Below, in pieces: positions 38,294 to 47,985 of a stretch of 64,000 nucleotides of DNA. The position numbers were made by a program, and so were the translations under genes. Position 1 is the first letter of the stretch. Each line of letters starts with the position of its first letter. The notes beneath the pieces were generated by a model that worked only from the letters and a program-made list of their open reading frames with translations, did not search any database and was not told the origin of the DNA. Source of the stretch: Lachnospiraceae bacterium (lineage in GTDB: Bacteria > Bacillota > Clostridia > Lachnospirales > Lachnospiraceae); assembly GCA_910575445.1 (NCBI GenBank), contig CAJTFW010000011.1, forward strand, positions 1 to 64,000. Reading direction: 5' to 3'.

Positions 38294-38938
38294 ATGAATA
38301 TTTTAATCATCGAAGACGACTATGCACTTAACCAGGGGATTGCTCTCTCTCTGAATGCTGACCATACTTATCAAGCCTACACTATTACTCAGGCGCGTGA
38401 ATATCTTTCTTTTGACCTCGACCTTATTCTTCTGGATATCAATCTTCCTGATGGCAGTGGTCTTATGCTTTGTCAGGAAATCCGAAGGAGCAGCCAGGTG
38501 CCTATTCTTATCTTAACGGCAAAGGATTTGGAGATTGATATTGTCACGGGATTAGAAAGTGGGGCGGATGACTATATTACAAAACCTTTTTCTCTGATGG
38601 TGCTGCGGGCAAGGGTACATGCAGTTCTTAGAAGAAAAGCAGCGCCTAAGCAGACTTACCTACAAGGAAGATTTTCTTTTGATTTTGAGCGGATGGAATT
38701 TCTGGTTGATAAAAAAATGGTAGAGCTTAGTAAGACGGAGCAAAAGCTTCTGCGCCTTCTGGTCTTTCATGCCGGGCAGACCATGCCGCGGGAACTTTTA
38801 ATTGACCGTATCTGGTCGGACGGCGCAGAGTTTGTGGAGGAAAATGCACTGTCTGTCACCATGAAACGTCTGCGGGAAAAATTGCCAGGTATTCCTGTGC
38901 GTACGGTCTATGGTATTGGGTATCTGTGGGAGCGATAG
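38294..38938 (+). CDS. OmpR-family response regulator
   Basis: 214 aa. Receiver domain with acidic pocket (Glu7, Asp8, Asp9), phosphoacceptor Asp48 in LILLDINLPDGSG and the conserved Lys in DDYITKPF; winged-helix DNA-binding domain at about 125-213 ending VRTVYGIGYLWER. First gene of an operon with a sensor kinase and an ABC transporter, the order of BceRS/VraRS-like modules controlling export or resistance to peptide antibiotics. Confidence 0.94.
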   Translation: MNILIIEDDYALNQGIALSLNADHTYQAYTITQAREYLSFDLDLILLDINLPDGSGLMLCQEIRRSSQVPILILTAKDLEIDIVTGLESGADDYITKPFSLMVLRARVHAVLRRKAAPKQTYLQGRFSFDFERMEFLVDKKMVELSKTEQKLLRLLVFHAGQTMPRELLIDRIWSDGAEFVEENALSVTMKRLREKLPGIPVRTVYGIGYLWER

Positions 38939-38941
38939 GAT

Positions 38942-39850
38942 ATGATATTTTTTTTGTGTTTGATGGCGATGGGTTTTGCTATTCTTTCAGGGGTTCTCTA
39001 TCTGCGTACGACGTGGATTTTAAAAAAGCTAGACCAGATGATAGCAATGGCGATAGATGGAGATTTTGTAGAGACAGAATATAATGAGACTATGCTCTCC
39101 CGACTAGAAACCCGGATGTATCAATATCTGTCTCTAAATCGGCAAAATCAACGGGAGATTGCAAAAGAGCGAGACAGGGTTCAGATGTTAATTAGTGATA
39201 TTTCCCATCAGACAAAGACTCCTGTTGCAAATATGCTTCTCTATACACAGCTCTTACAAGAGAACATAAGTTCGAATAAACAGGCGTTGGAATTCGCACA
39301 ACAGATTGAGCAGCAAACAGAAAAGCTGCGGTTTTTAATTCAGGCTTTGGTCAAGACTTCTCAGTTAGAGAATGGGATTGTTGCTGTCGTTCCTAAGATA
39401 CATTCAGTGTCAGAATTATTAGAGCAGCTTAGCTGGCCGGCGGAGGCAGCGAAGAAAGGAATTTACTGTGGTATTGAAGGAGAGATTCCCAAAGTCACTG
39501 CCTGCTTTGACCAGAAATGGACACTAGAAGCCTTATCAAATCTGATTGACAATGCAGTGAAATATACCCCGGATGGGGGTAGCGTCTTGGTATCTGTGAC
39601 AGACAATACAGCATTTGTAAGAATTGATGTCAAGGATACAGGAATTGGCATCTCGGAGGAAGATACCGCACGTATCTTTACCCGCTTCTATCGGGCCAGT
39701 CAAGTACAGAGCGAGCCGGGAATTGGGCTTGGACTCTATCTGGTCAGAGAGATTTTGCAGCGGGAAGGGGGATATATTAAAGTCTCCTCTATCCTTGGAA
39801 AAGGCTCTGTCTTCTCTTTGTTTCTTATCAAAAATCTGTCAAAACTGTAA
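38942..39850 (+). CDS. sensor histidine kinase without extracellular sensor domain
   Basis: 302 aa. One or two short N-terminal membrane segments, no extracellular domain, then an H-box DISHQTKTPVANML near residue 88, N-box NLIDNAVKYTPDG near 203, G1 DTGIGISEED and G2 GIGLGLYLVREI. The lack of a sensor domain suggests that the partner ABC transporter provides the signal, as in Bce-type systems. 3 nt after the response regulator gene. Confidence 0.92.
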   Translation: MIFFLCLMAMGFAILSGVLYLRTTWILKKLDQMIAMAIDGDFVETEYNETMLSRLETRMYQYLSLNRQNQREIAKERDRVQMLISDISHQTKTPVANMLLYTQLLQENISSNKQALEFAQQIEQQTEKLRFLIQALVKTSQLENGIVAVVPKIHSVSELLEQLSWPAEAAKKGIYCGIEGEIPKVTACFDQKWTLEALSNLIDNAVKYTPDGGSVLVSVTDNTAFVRIDVKDTGIGISEEDTARIFTRFYRASQVQSEPGIGLGLYLVREILQREGGYIKVSSILGKGSVFSLFLIKNLSKL

Positions 39851-39924
39851 GAATTGAGAAAGATTCTGGAAAGAATCCTAGATTAGGATAGGATTATCAC
39901 AGATTGGGAGGAGACAAGAACCCT

Positions 39925-40602
39925 ATGAGCATTTTAAAGACCCAGAAATTAAAGAAATATTATGGAAATCAGGATACCTGTGTCAAAGCATTAGACGGTG
40001 TGGATTTTTCTGTGGAAGAAGGTGAATTTGTTGCAATTGTAGGGACTTCTGGCAGCGGAAAGTCAACACTTCTGCATATGATTGGTGGCCTGGACCGTCC
40101 TACAGAAGGAACTGTTACAATGGCTGGCAAAGACATTTTTTCTCTTAGCGATGACGCCTTGACTGTCTTTCGCAGAAGGAAAATCGGCTTTATTTTTCAG
40201 AGTTATAACCTGGTTCCGGTACTTGATGTCTATGAAAATATTGTGTTGCCGATTGAATTAGATGGCAACAAGGTGGATAAAAAGCATATTCACAATATTA
40301 TTCACACGCTTGGAATCTCAGAGAAGATGGATGCTTATCCTAATCAGCTCTCAGGCGGACAGCAACAGCGTGTGGCGATTGCACGCGCTTTGGCATCTAA
40401 ACCAGCTATTATCTTGGCCGATGAGCCTACCGGCAATTTGGACAGCAAGACCAGTACAGATGTTCTGGGTCTTCTAAAAGTGACCAGTGAAAAATTCCGA
40501 CAGACAATGGTGATGATTACCCACAATGAGGAGATTGCTCAGATGGCTGACCGGATTATCCGTATTGAGGATGGAAAGATTGTAGGTGGGCGCCATGTAT
40601 AG
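39925..40602 (+). CDS. ABC transporter ATP-binding protein (LolD/MacB/BceA type)
   Basis: 225 aa. Walker [10 protein letters not shown] near residue 40, Q-loop [18 protein letters not shown], signature [15 protein letters not shown], Walker [13 protein letters not shown]. These features define ATPases that pair with FtsX-like permeases. The start at 39925 (ATG) is preferred to a TTG 21 nt upstream that lies in the GGGAGGAG ribosome binding region. Works with the permease downstream, which it overlaps. Confidence 0.93.
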   Translation: MSILKTQKLKKYYGNQDTCVKALDGVDFSVEEGEFVAIVGTSGSGKSTLLHMIGGLDRPTEGTVTMAGKDIFSLSDDALTVFRRRKIGFIFQSYNLVPVLDVYENIVLPIELDGNKVDKKHIHNIIHTLGISEKMDAYPNQLSGGQQQRVAIARALASKPAIILADEPTGNLDSKTSTDVLGLLKVTSEKFRQTMVMITHNEEIAQMADRIIRIEDGKIVGGRHV

Positions 40603-43141
40603 AGTACCTAATAAAAAAATTATTCGTACGCTCTCGAATCGAAGCTTTCTCTCTAACCGCACCAGAAACAGGATTGCGATATTAGCGATTGCTCTGACCA
40701 CGCTTTTATTTACTGCACTTTTTACCATTGGAAGCGGTCTTATGGAAAATATCCAAAGGCAGACGATGCGTCAGGCTGGCGGAGATGGTATGGCGGTCTT
40801 AAAATATATTACAGATGATATCTATGAGGATGTCAAAGACCATCCACTGATTAAAGATATTTCCTACAACCGGATTCTAAGCAGTAGTATAGACAATGAA
40901 GAACTATTAAAGCGCCATGGGGAACTCTACTATATGGATGAAGTTGGTATCCGGCTTGGATTTTGTGAGCCCATTGAAGGGACCATTCCAAGAGAAGAAG
41001 ATGATTTGATGATGGATACCAAGACCGCTGCGCTTTTAGGTGTGGATTTAAAAATCGGTACCCCTGTCAGCCTTTTATTGACGGTACATGGAGAGCAGGT
41101 GACCAGGCAGTTTAAACTCTGTGGTTGGTGGGAAGCAGACCCTGTCTTTCAGGTGTCTATCCTGGTGACAAGCCGCGCTTATGTGGATGCCCATCAGGAA
41201 GAATTATATAACAGCTATTATACAGACTCTGATCTAACAGGTGCTATCAACTGTTACCTTATGTTCCAGAATTCATTTGGATTAGAGAAAAAGCTTACAC
41301 AGGTAATTACAGAAAGCGGGTATTCCCAGGAAGATGGCGCATCTAACTTTATTGCCAGCAATGTCAACTGGTCGTATCTGTCTACAAATTTTGATGTAGA
41401 TGCGGAGACGATTCTTGGTGTCTCTTTGGCGCTTCTTTTGATTGGCTTTGCCGGATATCTGATTATCTACAATATTTTCCAGATTTCTGTTATCCGCGAT
41501 ATTCGATTCTATGGTTTACTAAAGACCATTGGCACAACCGGACGACAGATAAAAAGTATGATAAGAAAGCAGGCACTCTATCTGTCCGGGATGGGAATTC
41601 CATTGGGACTTCTCGCAGGATATCTGGCAGGAAGTGCACTGATTCCAATGATAATGGCACACTCTTACTATGCCACAGACCATTATAAAGTCTCTGCCAA
41701 TCTTCTTATCTTTGTTGGAAGTACGCTGTTTTCTCTTGCAACGGTGTGGATTAGCACCACTAAGCCTGGAAAAATTGCAGCCAGAGTATCTCCTGTAGAA
41801 GCGGTACGCTATATTGACCCAGATTGTCGGATACGCCATAAGAAACGAAGGCTTCCCCATAGCGCCAAGATTTACAGAATGGCAGCAGCCAATCTTTCAC
41901 GTAACCGAAAGCGCACCATTCTTGTTATTCTCTCCATGTCCCTTAGCCTGGTACTTTTTAATACGGTCTATACCTTCAGCCTTGGCTTTGACATGGATAA
42001 ATTTTTATCAAAGTTTGTAGATACGGATTTTTTAATTGGACACGCAGACTATTTTAACTATCAATATTCGGGACCAGAGAACTCACTGTCGGAAAGTATG
42101 ATTGCAGCAGTTGAAGAAGAACCTGGCTTTTTAGAGGGCGGGCGACTGTATGCAAATATCAGAGGCGCAGAATGTTTTAGCACACAGCTAAAAGCATCCG
42201 ATAACACCAATGCTCCCATAAACGAGATGACGGGTGGTGCCTTTAGTGCGGTCTATGGTTTGGAGGACCTTTTGCTTAGTCATCTTGATGTCGTAGAAGG
42301 CAGCATTGATTTTGAAAAATTAAAATCGGGTGCTTATATCTTAGAAGGTGTTCAAGAAAGCGACGACGGGGAACTTTTGTGGGATACATCACACTGGGAA
42401 ATCGGAGAAAAAGTGACCTTAAGTAATTTTAAGGGAACCGGGGACAGCATAGCTGAGAACGAGCGCAAGGACTATGAGTTTGAAGTGATGGCGAAAGTAC
42501 GGATTAAATACTATATCAACTCCTGTCTGGTACATTATGACTATTCATGGTATCTGCCAGCCAATGTCTATCTGGAGATGGTTGCTGTACCTGGCACTAT
42601 GAGCTATGCTTTTAATGTCTCTGAAGGCTCTGATATGGCTATGGAAGCATTTTTAAAGAATTATACAGAAAAAGTAGAGCCTGTGATGAATTATGCATCC
42701 AAGGCCACCAGAGCAGCTGAATTTAGTGGCATGAAACAGATGATACTGGTCGTGGGAGGTGCTTTAAGTCTTCTGATAGGACTGATTGGCGTTCTGAATT
42801 TTATCAACTCCATACTGACCAGCATCATCACAAGGCGCCGGGAATTTGCAATGCTGCAATCCATTGGTATGACAAGAACACAGCTTCTTACGATGCTGAT
42901 GACAGAAGGGCTCTATTACAGCCTGACTTCAGGTCTGGTGTCTTTGGTACTTGCTGTCCTTTTATCTCTTTTGGTGGTGCAAAATCTTACAAAAGAGCTT
43001 TGGTTCTTTGCTTATCATTTTACGATACTGCCGCTTCTTCTGGTGATACCGCTTCTTGCAGCTATTGGTATACTGCTTCCGGCTGCTATCCTTAGAAGCG
43101 TTGAGAAGCAGAGTATTGTAGAGCGGATTCGAGAAGAGTAA
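40595..43141 (+). CDS. ABC transporter permease with two FtsX domains
   Basis: 848 aa. Membrane helix near residue 25, a large extracytoplasmic domain (about 45-270), three helices (about 270-390), a helix near 440, a second extracytoplasmic domain, and three C-terminal helices (about 715-835). The FtsX segments IRFYGLLKTIGTTGRQIKSMI and REFAMLQSIGMTRTQLLTML are clear. This is the architecture of mechanotransmitting or peptide-resistance permeases. The ATG at 40595 overlaps the ATPase stop; an alternative GTG lies 9 nt upstream. No terminator is obvious before the convergent gene 2 bp away. Confidence 0.9.
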   Translation: MYRVPNKKIIRTLSNRSFLSNRTRNRIAILAIALTTLLFTALFTIGSGLMENIQRQTMRQAGGDGMAVLKYITDDIYEDVKDHPLIKDISYNRILSSSIDNEELLKRHGELYYMDEVGIRLGFCEPIEGTIPREEDDLMMDTKTAALLGVDLKIGTPVSLLLTVHGEQVTRQFKLCGWWEADPVFQVSILVTSRAYVDAHQEELYNSYYTDSDLTGAINCYLMFQNSFGLEKKLTQVITESGYSQEDGASNFIASNVNWSYLSTNFDVDAETILGVSLALLLIGFAGYLIIYNIFQISVIRDIRFYGLLKTIGTTGRQIKSMIRKQALYLSGMGIPLGLLAGYLAGSALIPMIMAHSYYATDHYKVSANLLIFVGSTLFSLATVWISTTKPGKIAARVSPVEAVRYIDPDCRIRHKKRRLPHSAKIYRMAAANLSRNRKRTILVILSMSLSLVLFNTVYTFSLGFDMDKFLSKFVDTDFLIGHADYFNYQYSGPENSLSESMIAAVEEEPGFLEGGRLYANIRGAECFSTQLKASDNTNAPINEMTGGAFSAVYGLEDLLLSHLDVVEGSIDFEKLKSGAYILEGVQESDDGELLWDTSHWEIGEKVTLSNFKGTGDSIAENERKDYEFEVMAKVRIKYYINSCLVHYDYSWYLPANVYLEMVAVPGTMSYAFNVSEGSDMAMEAFLKNYTEKVEPVMNYASKATRAAEFSGMKQMILVVGGALSLLIGLIGVLNFINSILTSIITRRREFAMLQSIGMTRTQLLTMLMTEGLYYSLTSGLVSLVLAVLLSLLVVQNLTKELWFFAYHFTILPLLLVIPLLAAIGILLPAAILRSVEKQSIVERIREE

Positions 43142-43143
43142 TG

Positions 43144-44061
43144 CTAAAAACCCTGTGCGCTAAGTGCCCTGGCAATCTTTTCATAGACGGGCAGTGAGAC
43201 ACCATACTGCTGCCCCATCCGCACGACCTCAAAGATTAAGCCATCCATCTCTGAAGATTTGCCCTTTTTGACATCTCTTTGCATGGAGGTGGAGGCTTCT
43301 GGGGTCAGGCTGTCTAAGATATCTAAATTCGTCTTAACAATATCTGTCGGAAAAGAGATACCCATCGCCTTTGCTAATGTGTGAATCTCACCAATCAGCG
43401 CTGCAAAAGCATCCCGAATCTCTCCTGGCTTTTGCATCGGTCCAGCCATCACATCATAATACTGACCACAGGCAGCGGCTGGTGAGACATACGAAAATTT
43501 CATCAGTGCATCCCGGCGAATATCATCAGAGAGAATCCCTGTGATACCACTCTCATCCAAATCCTTTTTTACTTCCTCTAAGACCGGACGATATTCCGAA
43601 GGATTTCGAACGCCAAATACCACCCGGAAGATATCACCGTTTTGCCACAGACAGCCAGGAGCTTTTATCTCGGCTGCGATATAGATGCAGCCATCGGTCA
43701 CCAAAAGCTCTGGAAGCTGTTCTTGCAGTCTTCCACCGGTTCCATAGATATTTAATATTGGAATCACTACCGTCTCAGGCTTTGCAACCCGGCGGATAAA
43801 AGGGATGGTTCCTAAAAGTGAATAGCCTTTGACGCAGACAAAGATAATATCCGGCTGTTCCTGATAGTGCTCCATATCTGTTGCTTTAACAGGACAGATA
43901 GTATAGTTTCCTTTCTTTGTTGTCTCCATCTGTAGCCCATTTTCCTGCATCGCCTGAAGATGGGCTCCTCTTGCAATCATTGTTACATCTTTTTTCGCCT
44001 CTGTCATATACGCCCCGATGCAACCGCCGGTTCCGCCGGCGCCGATAATTAAGTATTTCAT
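43144..44061 (-). CDS. ketopantoate reductase family protein (ApbA/PanE-like)
   Basis: 305 aa. N-terminal Rossmann motif IGAGGTGGCIGAYM (residues 5-18) for NADPH and a C-terminal helical domain. PanE makes pantoate for coenzyme A, but several paralogues in gut bacteria have other 2-oxoacid substrates. Its place after sbcC does not suggest pantothenate synthesis, so only the family is assigned. Confidence 0.83.
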   Translation of the reverse strand: MKYLIIGAGGTGGCIGAYMTEAKKDVTMIARGAHLQAMQENGLQMETTKKGNYTICPVKATDMEHYQEQPDIIFVCVKGYSLLGTIPFIRRVAKPETVVIPILNIYGTGGRLQEQLPELLVTDGCIYIAAEIKAPGCLWQNGDIFRVVFGVRNPSEYRPVLEEVKKDLDESGITGILSDDIRRDALMKFSYVSPAAACGQYYDVMAGPMQKPGEIRDAFAALIGEIHTLAKAMGISFPTDIVKTNLDILDSLTPEASTSMQRDVKKGKSSEMDGLIFEVVRMGQQYGVSLPVYEKIARALSAQGF

Positions 44062-44083
44062 ATGCTTTTATACTCCTTTTTCA

Positions 44084-46852
44084 TTACTCCACTTTTATCT
44101 CTACTTTGCTTCCGCCAGTCTTTTCTTTGGTAACAATAACCTGGTGTTCTATCTTTTCTTTTAGCTCAGAGACGTGAGAGATAATCCCTACCAGACGGTT
44201 GCCTTCTGTCAGGTCAGCAAGCGCTCTTAGCGCCTGTTGTAAGGATTCCTCATCCAGAGAGCCGAAACCCTCGTCTACAAACATTGTATCAAGCTGTATG
44301 CCACCAGAGAGGGACTGTACCTCATCTGAGAGGCCTAGAGCTAAGGATAGAGATGCCTTAAAACTCTCTCCGCCAGAAAGTGTCTTGACGCTTCGCTCGC
44401 TTCCATTATAGTGGTCCATCACATTTAATTCCAGACCACTCTGGCGCTTGTTATTGTCTGCACTCTGGCAGCGCTTTAATTCATATTGTCCCCCCGACAT
44501 TACCATCAACCGTGTATTAGCTCTTTGAATAATCCGGTCAAAATAAGTCATCTGGATATAGGTCTCCAACATAATCTTTTCTTTGCCGGAGAGATTGCCA
44601 TTGGCAGTATTTGAGAGTGCCTTTACCAAAATATATCGCTTCTCTGTCTCTAATAACGCACCTGACTGCTTTCTTAGATTGGCAAGTGCTGTTGTATTCG
44701 TCTTTATAACCGAACATATATTCGTTATTGTTTTTTGTAACTCCTGATATTCTTGATGCAGCAGATTCCGTTCTTCTGTCTTATCCTCTATCATCAGTTT
44801 TGGTGCATCCTTTAGCCGCTTAGAGAGTGATGCCATCTCTCCTCTGATACTGCTTATCTTATTCTCAGTCTCCTGATATACCTTCTGTGCCTTCTCAAAT
44901 GCTGTTCTAAGCCTTTTCTTCTCTTTGGTCAGCTCCTTTATTTCCTGCACAACCTGCTTTTTGCTGTTATATTCCAGCAAGTCTATAAGCTTCTCGATAT
45001 GTTGTGTTATATTTTTTATCTCGTTTTGCTTTTCTACCAGAGTAAGTTCTTCTCTAGCCACAACAGCTTGTAGCTTCTGAAGCTCTGTCTCCTGTTCTGG
45101 AAGCTTTTGCTCTAGTCTGTCTTTTTGTTCTTTGCGTGCTTTTTCCAGCAGAAGTTTATCTTCCACTTCCTTTACTTCTTGTTCTAGCATAGACAACCTG
45201 TCTCTCGCTTCCTGCTCTGCCTTTTCTAAAGGACAGTCATCCAGACAGAGAGATAATTGCTTCTTAAGTTGTGTACGGCTTGCCTCTAACTGCCCATAAA
45301 GTGTCCCGGCGGCAGCGCTTTTCCTAGAGGCCTCCCTTTGTGTCTCTTCACTTGTTTTCTTTAACTTTTTTAATTCTGTTTCGCTAGGTGCATTGGTAAG
45401 CTTTTGTGCTGGCAATGGATGCTCTGTAGAGCCGCAGACCGGACACGCTATCCCCTCTCTAAGCCCCTGTGCGAGAATACCAGCCTGTCCGTCTAAAAAA
45501 GCCTGATTCCCTGTCGTATAGGCATTTAGACACTCCTTAGCCCTTACAGACGCCTTCTGATAAATCTTTTGTGCCTCCTCATATTCTCTGACAAGCACCT
45601 GATACTTCTCTAATCTCTGCAAGCACTCTAAAAGCTCCCCTTGGTATCTTTGTTTCCTCTCCTTTATAGCTTGCAGCTGTACCAACACCACCCCAGCATC
45701 CTCAAGCTTTTTTTGTTCCTCTTTTTTCTTAGAAACTTCTGTCTGAAGTCTCTCTTGTTGCTCTTTTTGTTTTTTTAACGAAATCTCTATGCTGTTTCTC
45801 TGTGTTTCCCAGACGGCAAGCTCTTTTTGCAGTTCTTCCAACTCATCATACTGTGGCAGCTTCTGCTCCATCCTGGCTATCTTTATCTGTAACGCTTCTG
45901 CCTGTAGCTGGCACTTTTTTTCTTCTTCATATATGCTCTTTCGCTCTTCTAAAAGCTGCTCTTGTTCTCCTAGTGCTTCTTCTGCCTTTTTTAAATCCGT
46001 CTGCATCTTCTGCAGTTCTTTGGCTTTTCCAAGCTCCTCGTTGGCCTTTTGCTGCTTTTTCTCAAGTTCTTTAATCTGTATGGATACTGCTCTCTCTTCT
46101 TCCTTCTGATACTCCAAAATCCGCTCTATAAGAGTAATCGTCTCTTCTAGCGAAAGATTTCCTTCTTTGGCTTTACAAAGCTCTACAGCCAGTTCTTCTG
46201 GCTCCTCACAGATAACTCCTTCTAGATACTGCTGCACACTTAATTTCTTTTGCTCCCACTCATCTCTTAGCGCAGAAGACTCTTGCCGAAGCTTATCCTG
46301 TAGCTTTCCAAAGCGTCCTGTCTTAAAAATCTGTCTGAAAATCTGCTTTCTATCCTCGGTAGGCGCAAACAAAAGCTTTAGAAAATCCCCCTGTGCAAGC
46401 ATTGCAATCTGAGAAAACTGCTCCTTATCAATCCCTATAATTTCCTTAATTGCAGCCGTCACTTCTTTATTTTTGGTGATAACTCTGCCGTCTGGGCAGA
46501 TAAGCTCTGCTTCTGCCTTTTGAAGAGTCATCCCACTTCCCCGCTTGGCCGGGCGTGTATACTCGGGATTTCGTCTGACCGTATATATCTTTTGGGCATA
46601 TGCAAAGACAAGCTCCACCATCGTAGGCGTCTGTGCATCCGCATATTTGGAGCGCATCATCCCCGGCTCCCGGTTGCTACTGCTTGTCTCTCCATAAAGG
46701 GCAAAGGTAATCGCATCAAAAAGAGTTGTCTTCCCTGCTCCGGTATCTCCTGTAATCAGATACAGCCCTTTCTCTCCTAGCTGATGCATTGGAAGCTCTA
46801 TACGCCCCGCATAAGGCCCAAATGCAGAGATGGTCAACTGAATTGGCCTCAT
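44084..46852 (-). CDS. sbcC: exonuclease SbcCD subunit C
   Basis: 922 aa, SMC-like. Walker A GDTGAGKTTLFDAI is near residues 35-48, two long coiled coils flank a zinc hook ACPVCGSTEHP near residue 472, and the C-terminal end has signature TLSGGESFKASLSLALGLSD and Walker B MFVDEGFGSLDEESL. SbcCD opens hairpins and processes DNA ends in repair. The start at 46852 forms an ATGA overlap with the sbcD stop. Confidence 0.95.
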   Translation of the reverse strand: MRPIQLTISAFGPYAGRIELPMHQLGEKGLYLITGDTGAGKTTLFDAITFALYGETSSSNREPGMMRSKYADAQTPTMVELVFAYAQKIYTVRRNPEYTRPAKRGSGMTLQKAEAELICPDGRVITKNKEVTAAIKEIIGIDKEQFSQIAMLAQGDFLKLLFAPTEDRKQIFRQIFKTGRFGKLQDKLRQESSALRDEWEQKKLSVQQYLEGVICEEPEELAVELCKAKEGNLSLEETITLIERILEYQKEEERAVSIQIKELEKKQQKANEELGKAKELQKMQTDLKKAEEALGEQEQLLEERKSIYEEEKKCQLQAEALQIKIARMEQKLPQYDELEELQKELAVWETQRNSIEISLKKQKEQQERLQTEVSKKKEEQKKLEDAGVVLVQLQAIKERKQRYQGELLECLQRLEKYQVLVREYEEAQKIYQKASVRAKECLNAYTTGNQAFLDGQAGILAQGLREGIACPVCGSTEHPLPAQKLTNAPSETELKKLKKTSEETQREASRKSAAAGTLYGQLEASRTQLKKQLSLCLDDCPLEKAEQEARDRLSMLEQEVKEVEDKLLLEKARKEQKDRLEQKLPEQETELQKLQAVVAREELTLVEKQNEIKNITQHIEKLIDLLEYNSKKQVVQEIKELTKEKKRLRTAFEKAQKVYQETENKISSIRGEMASLSKRLKDAPKLMIEDKTEERNLLHQEYQELQKTITNICSVIKTNTTALANLRKQSGALLETEKRYILVKALSNTANGNLSGKEKIMLETYIQMTYFDRIIQRANTRLMVMSGGQYELKRCQSADNNKRQSGLELNVMDHYNGSERSVKTLSGGESFKASLSLALGLSDEVQSLSGGIQLDTMFVDEGFGSLDEESLQQALRALADLTEGNRLVGIISHVSELKEKIEHQVIVTKEKTGGSKVEIKVE

Positions 46853-47985
46853 AATTCTTCCTCCCATATCTTCTCAATCAGCTGCATTGTATATTCTTTT
46901 TGCTCTACACTCATAGGCTGGTTGTTCTGTTTTTCATAGAATTCCAGAAAAAGCTCCATAGGAGACTTCTGCTCCACTGCTTTTGTCTCTGTCACCTGCA
47001 TATGATAACGTGTCCTTTGGTTATCATAGTCAAGCTTCATCAGATTGGGGTAGATAACCCGAAGCTTTCGTATTGCATCTAGTATATCTTCCTCATCGGT
47101 CAGGGTAATATGTAGATAATCTTCCACCTTTGTCCCTTCATAGTTACTTTTAGTGGTCAGTTCCAGATAGCTGCCTTTGATTTCGCGCAAATCGCGCCGT
47201 GGCAGAAGTGGTATTGTTCGAATCAGACAGGTTCCTTTTTCTTTTAGCTCTACCACGCTCACTGATTTTTCCTGTTTTGCTTCAGAAAAAGAATATTTCA
47301 GCGGTGTTCCGCAATAACGCACAGATTCGCTTCCTACATGCTGAGGCGCATGGAGATGTCCAAGCGCCACATAGTCAAAGCCTTTATATACCGTTACGTC
47401 TACGTTATCTAAGCCTCCCACGGAGATTTCCTCAGACTCTGAACGGTTCGCTCCTGTTACAAATTGATGCGATAACAGGATATTTCTGTCAGAAGGCTCT
47501 AGAGGCAATCCCTGCAGTGCGGTTGCAAGTGCCTCTGTATAACTCTCAATCTCTGTCTCCTTATAAAATCTGCGCACATAGGACGGCTTTAAAAAAGGCA
47601 ACAGGTAAATATGCACCTTTCCATAATCGTCTTCCATGGTCACTGACTGTACGTTCCCATTATAGACCAGAGACAGATGTACACCGCTTCTCTCCATCAG
47701 ACGGGCGCCAAAAGCTATCCGCTCCGGCGAATCGTGATTGCCGCTGATGGCAAATACTTGTACGTGGTACTTAGACAACTGATATAGAAAATTATCGAAC
47801 ATCTGTACGGCCTCCGTGCCTGGCACTGGCTTATCATAGATATCCCCCGCAATCAGCACGCCATCTGGACGTTCCTTTTCTACTATCTCTAAAATCTTGG
47901 CCAAGATATCTTCCTGGTCTTCTAACATCGAATATTCATTAACACGTTTGCCCAGATGAAGGTCTGAAAGATGAAGAAATTTCAT
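46849..47985 (-). CDS. sbcD: exonuclease SbcCD subunit D
   Basis: 378 aa. Calcineurin-like phosphoesterase (Mre11 family): MKFLHLSDLHLGKRV, VLIAGDIYDKP, AISGNHDSPER and the later LGHLHAPQ carry the metal ligands. The start is the ATG at 47985, overlapping the stop of the upstream unknown gene by 4 nt (ATGA), rather than a GTG 9 nt upstream. Confidence 0.95.
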   Translation of the reverse strand: MKFLHLSDLHLGKRVNEYSMLEDQEDILAKILEIVEKERPDGVLIAGDIYDKPVPGTEAVQMFDNFLYQLSKYHVQVFAISGNHDSPERIAFGARLMERSGVHLSLVYNGNVQSVTMEDDYGKVHIYLLPFLKPSYVRRFYKETEIESYTEALATALQGLPLEPSDRNILLSHQFVTGANRSESEEISVGGLDNVDVTVYKGFDYVALGHLHAPQHVGSESVRYCGTPLKYSFSEAKQEKSVSVVELKEKGTCLIRTIPLLPRRDLREIKGSYLELTTKSNYEGTKVEDYLHITLTDEEDILDAIRKLRVIYPNLMKLDYDNQRTRYHMQVTETKAVEQKSPMELFLEFYEKQNNQPMSVEQKEYTMQLIEKIWEEEL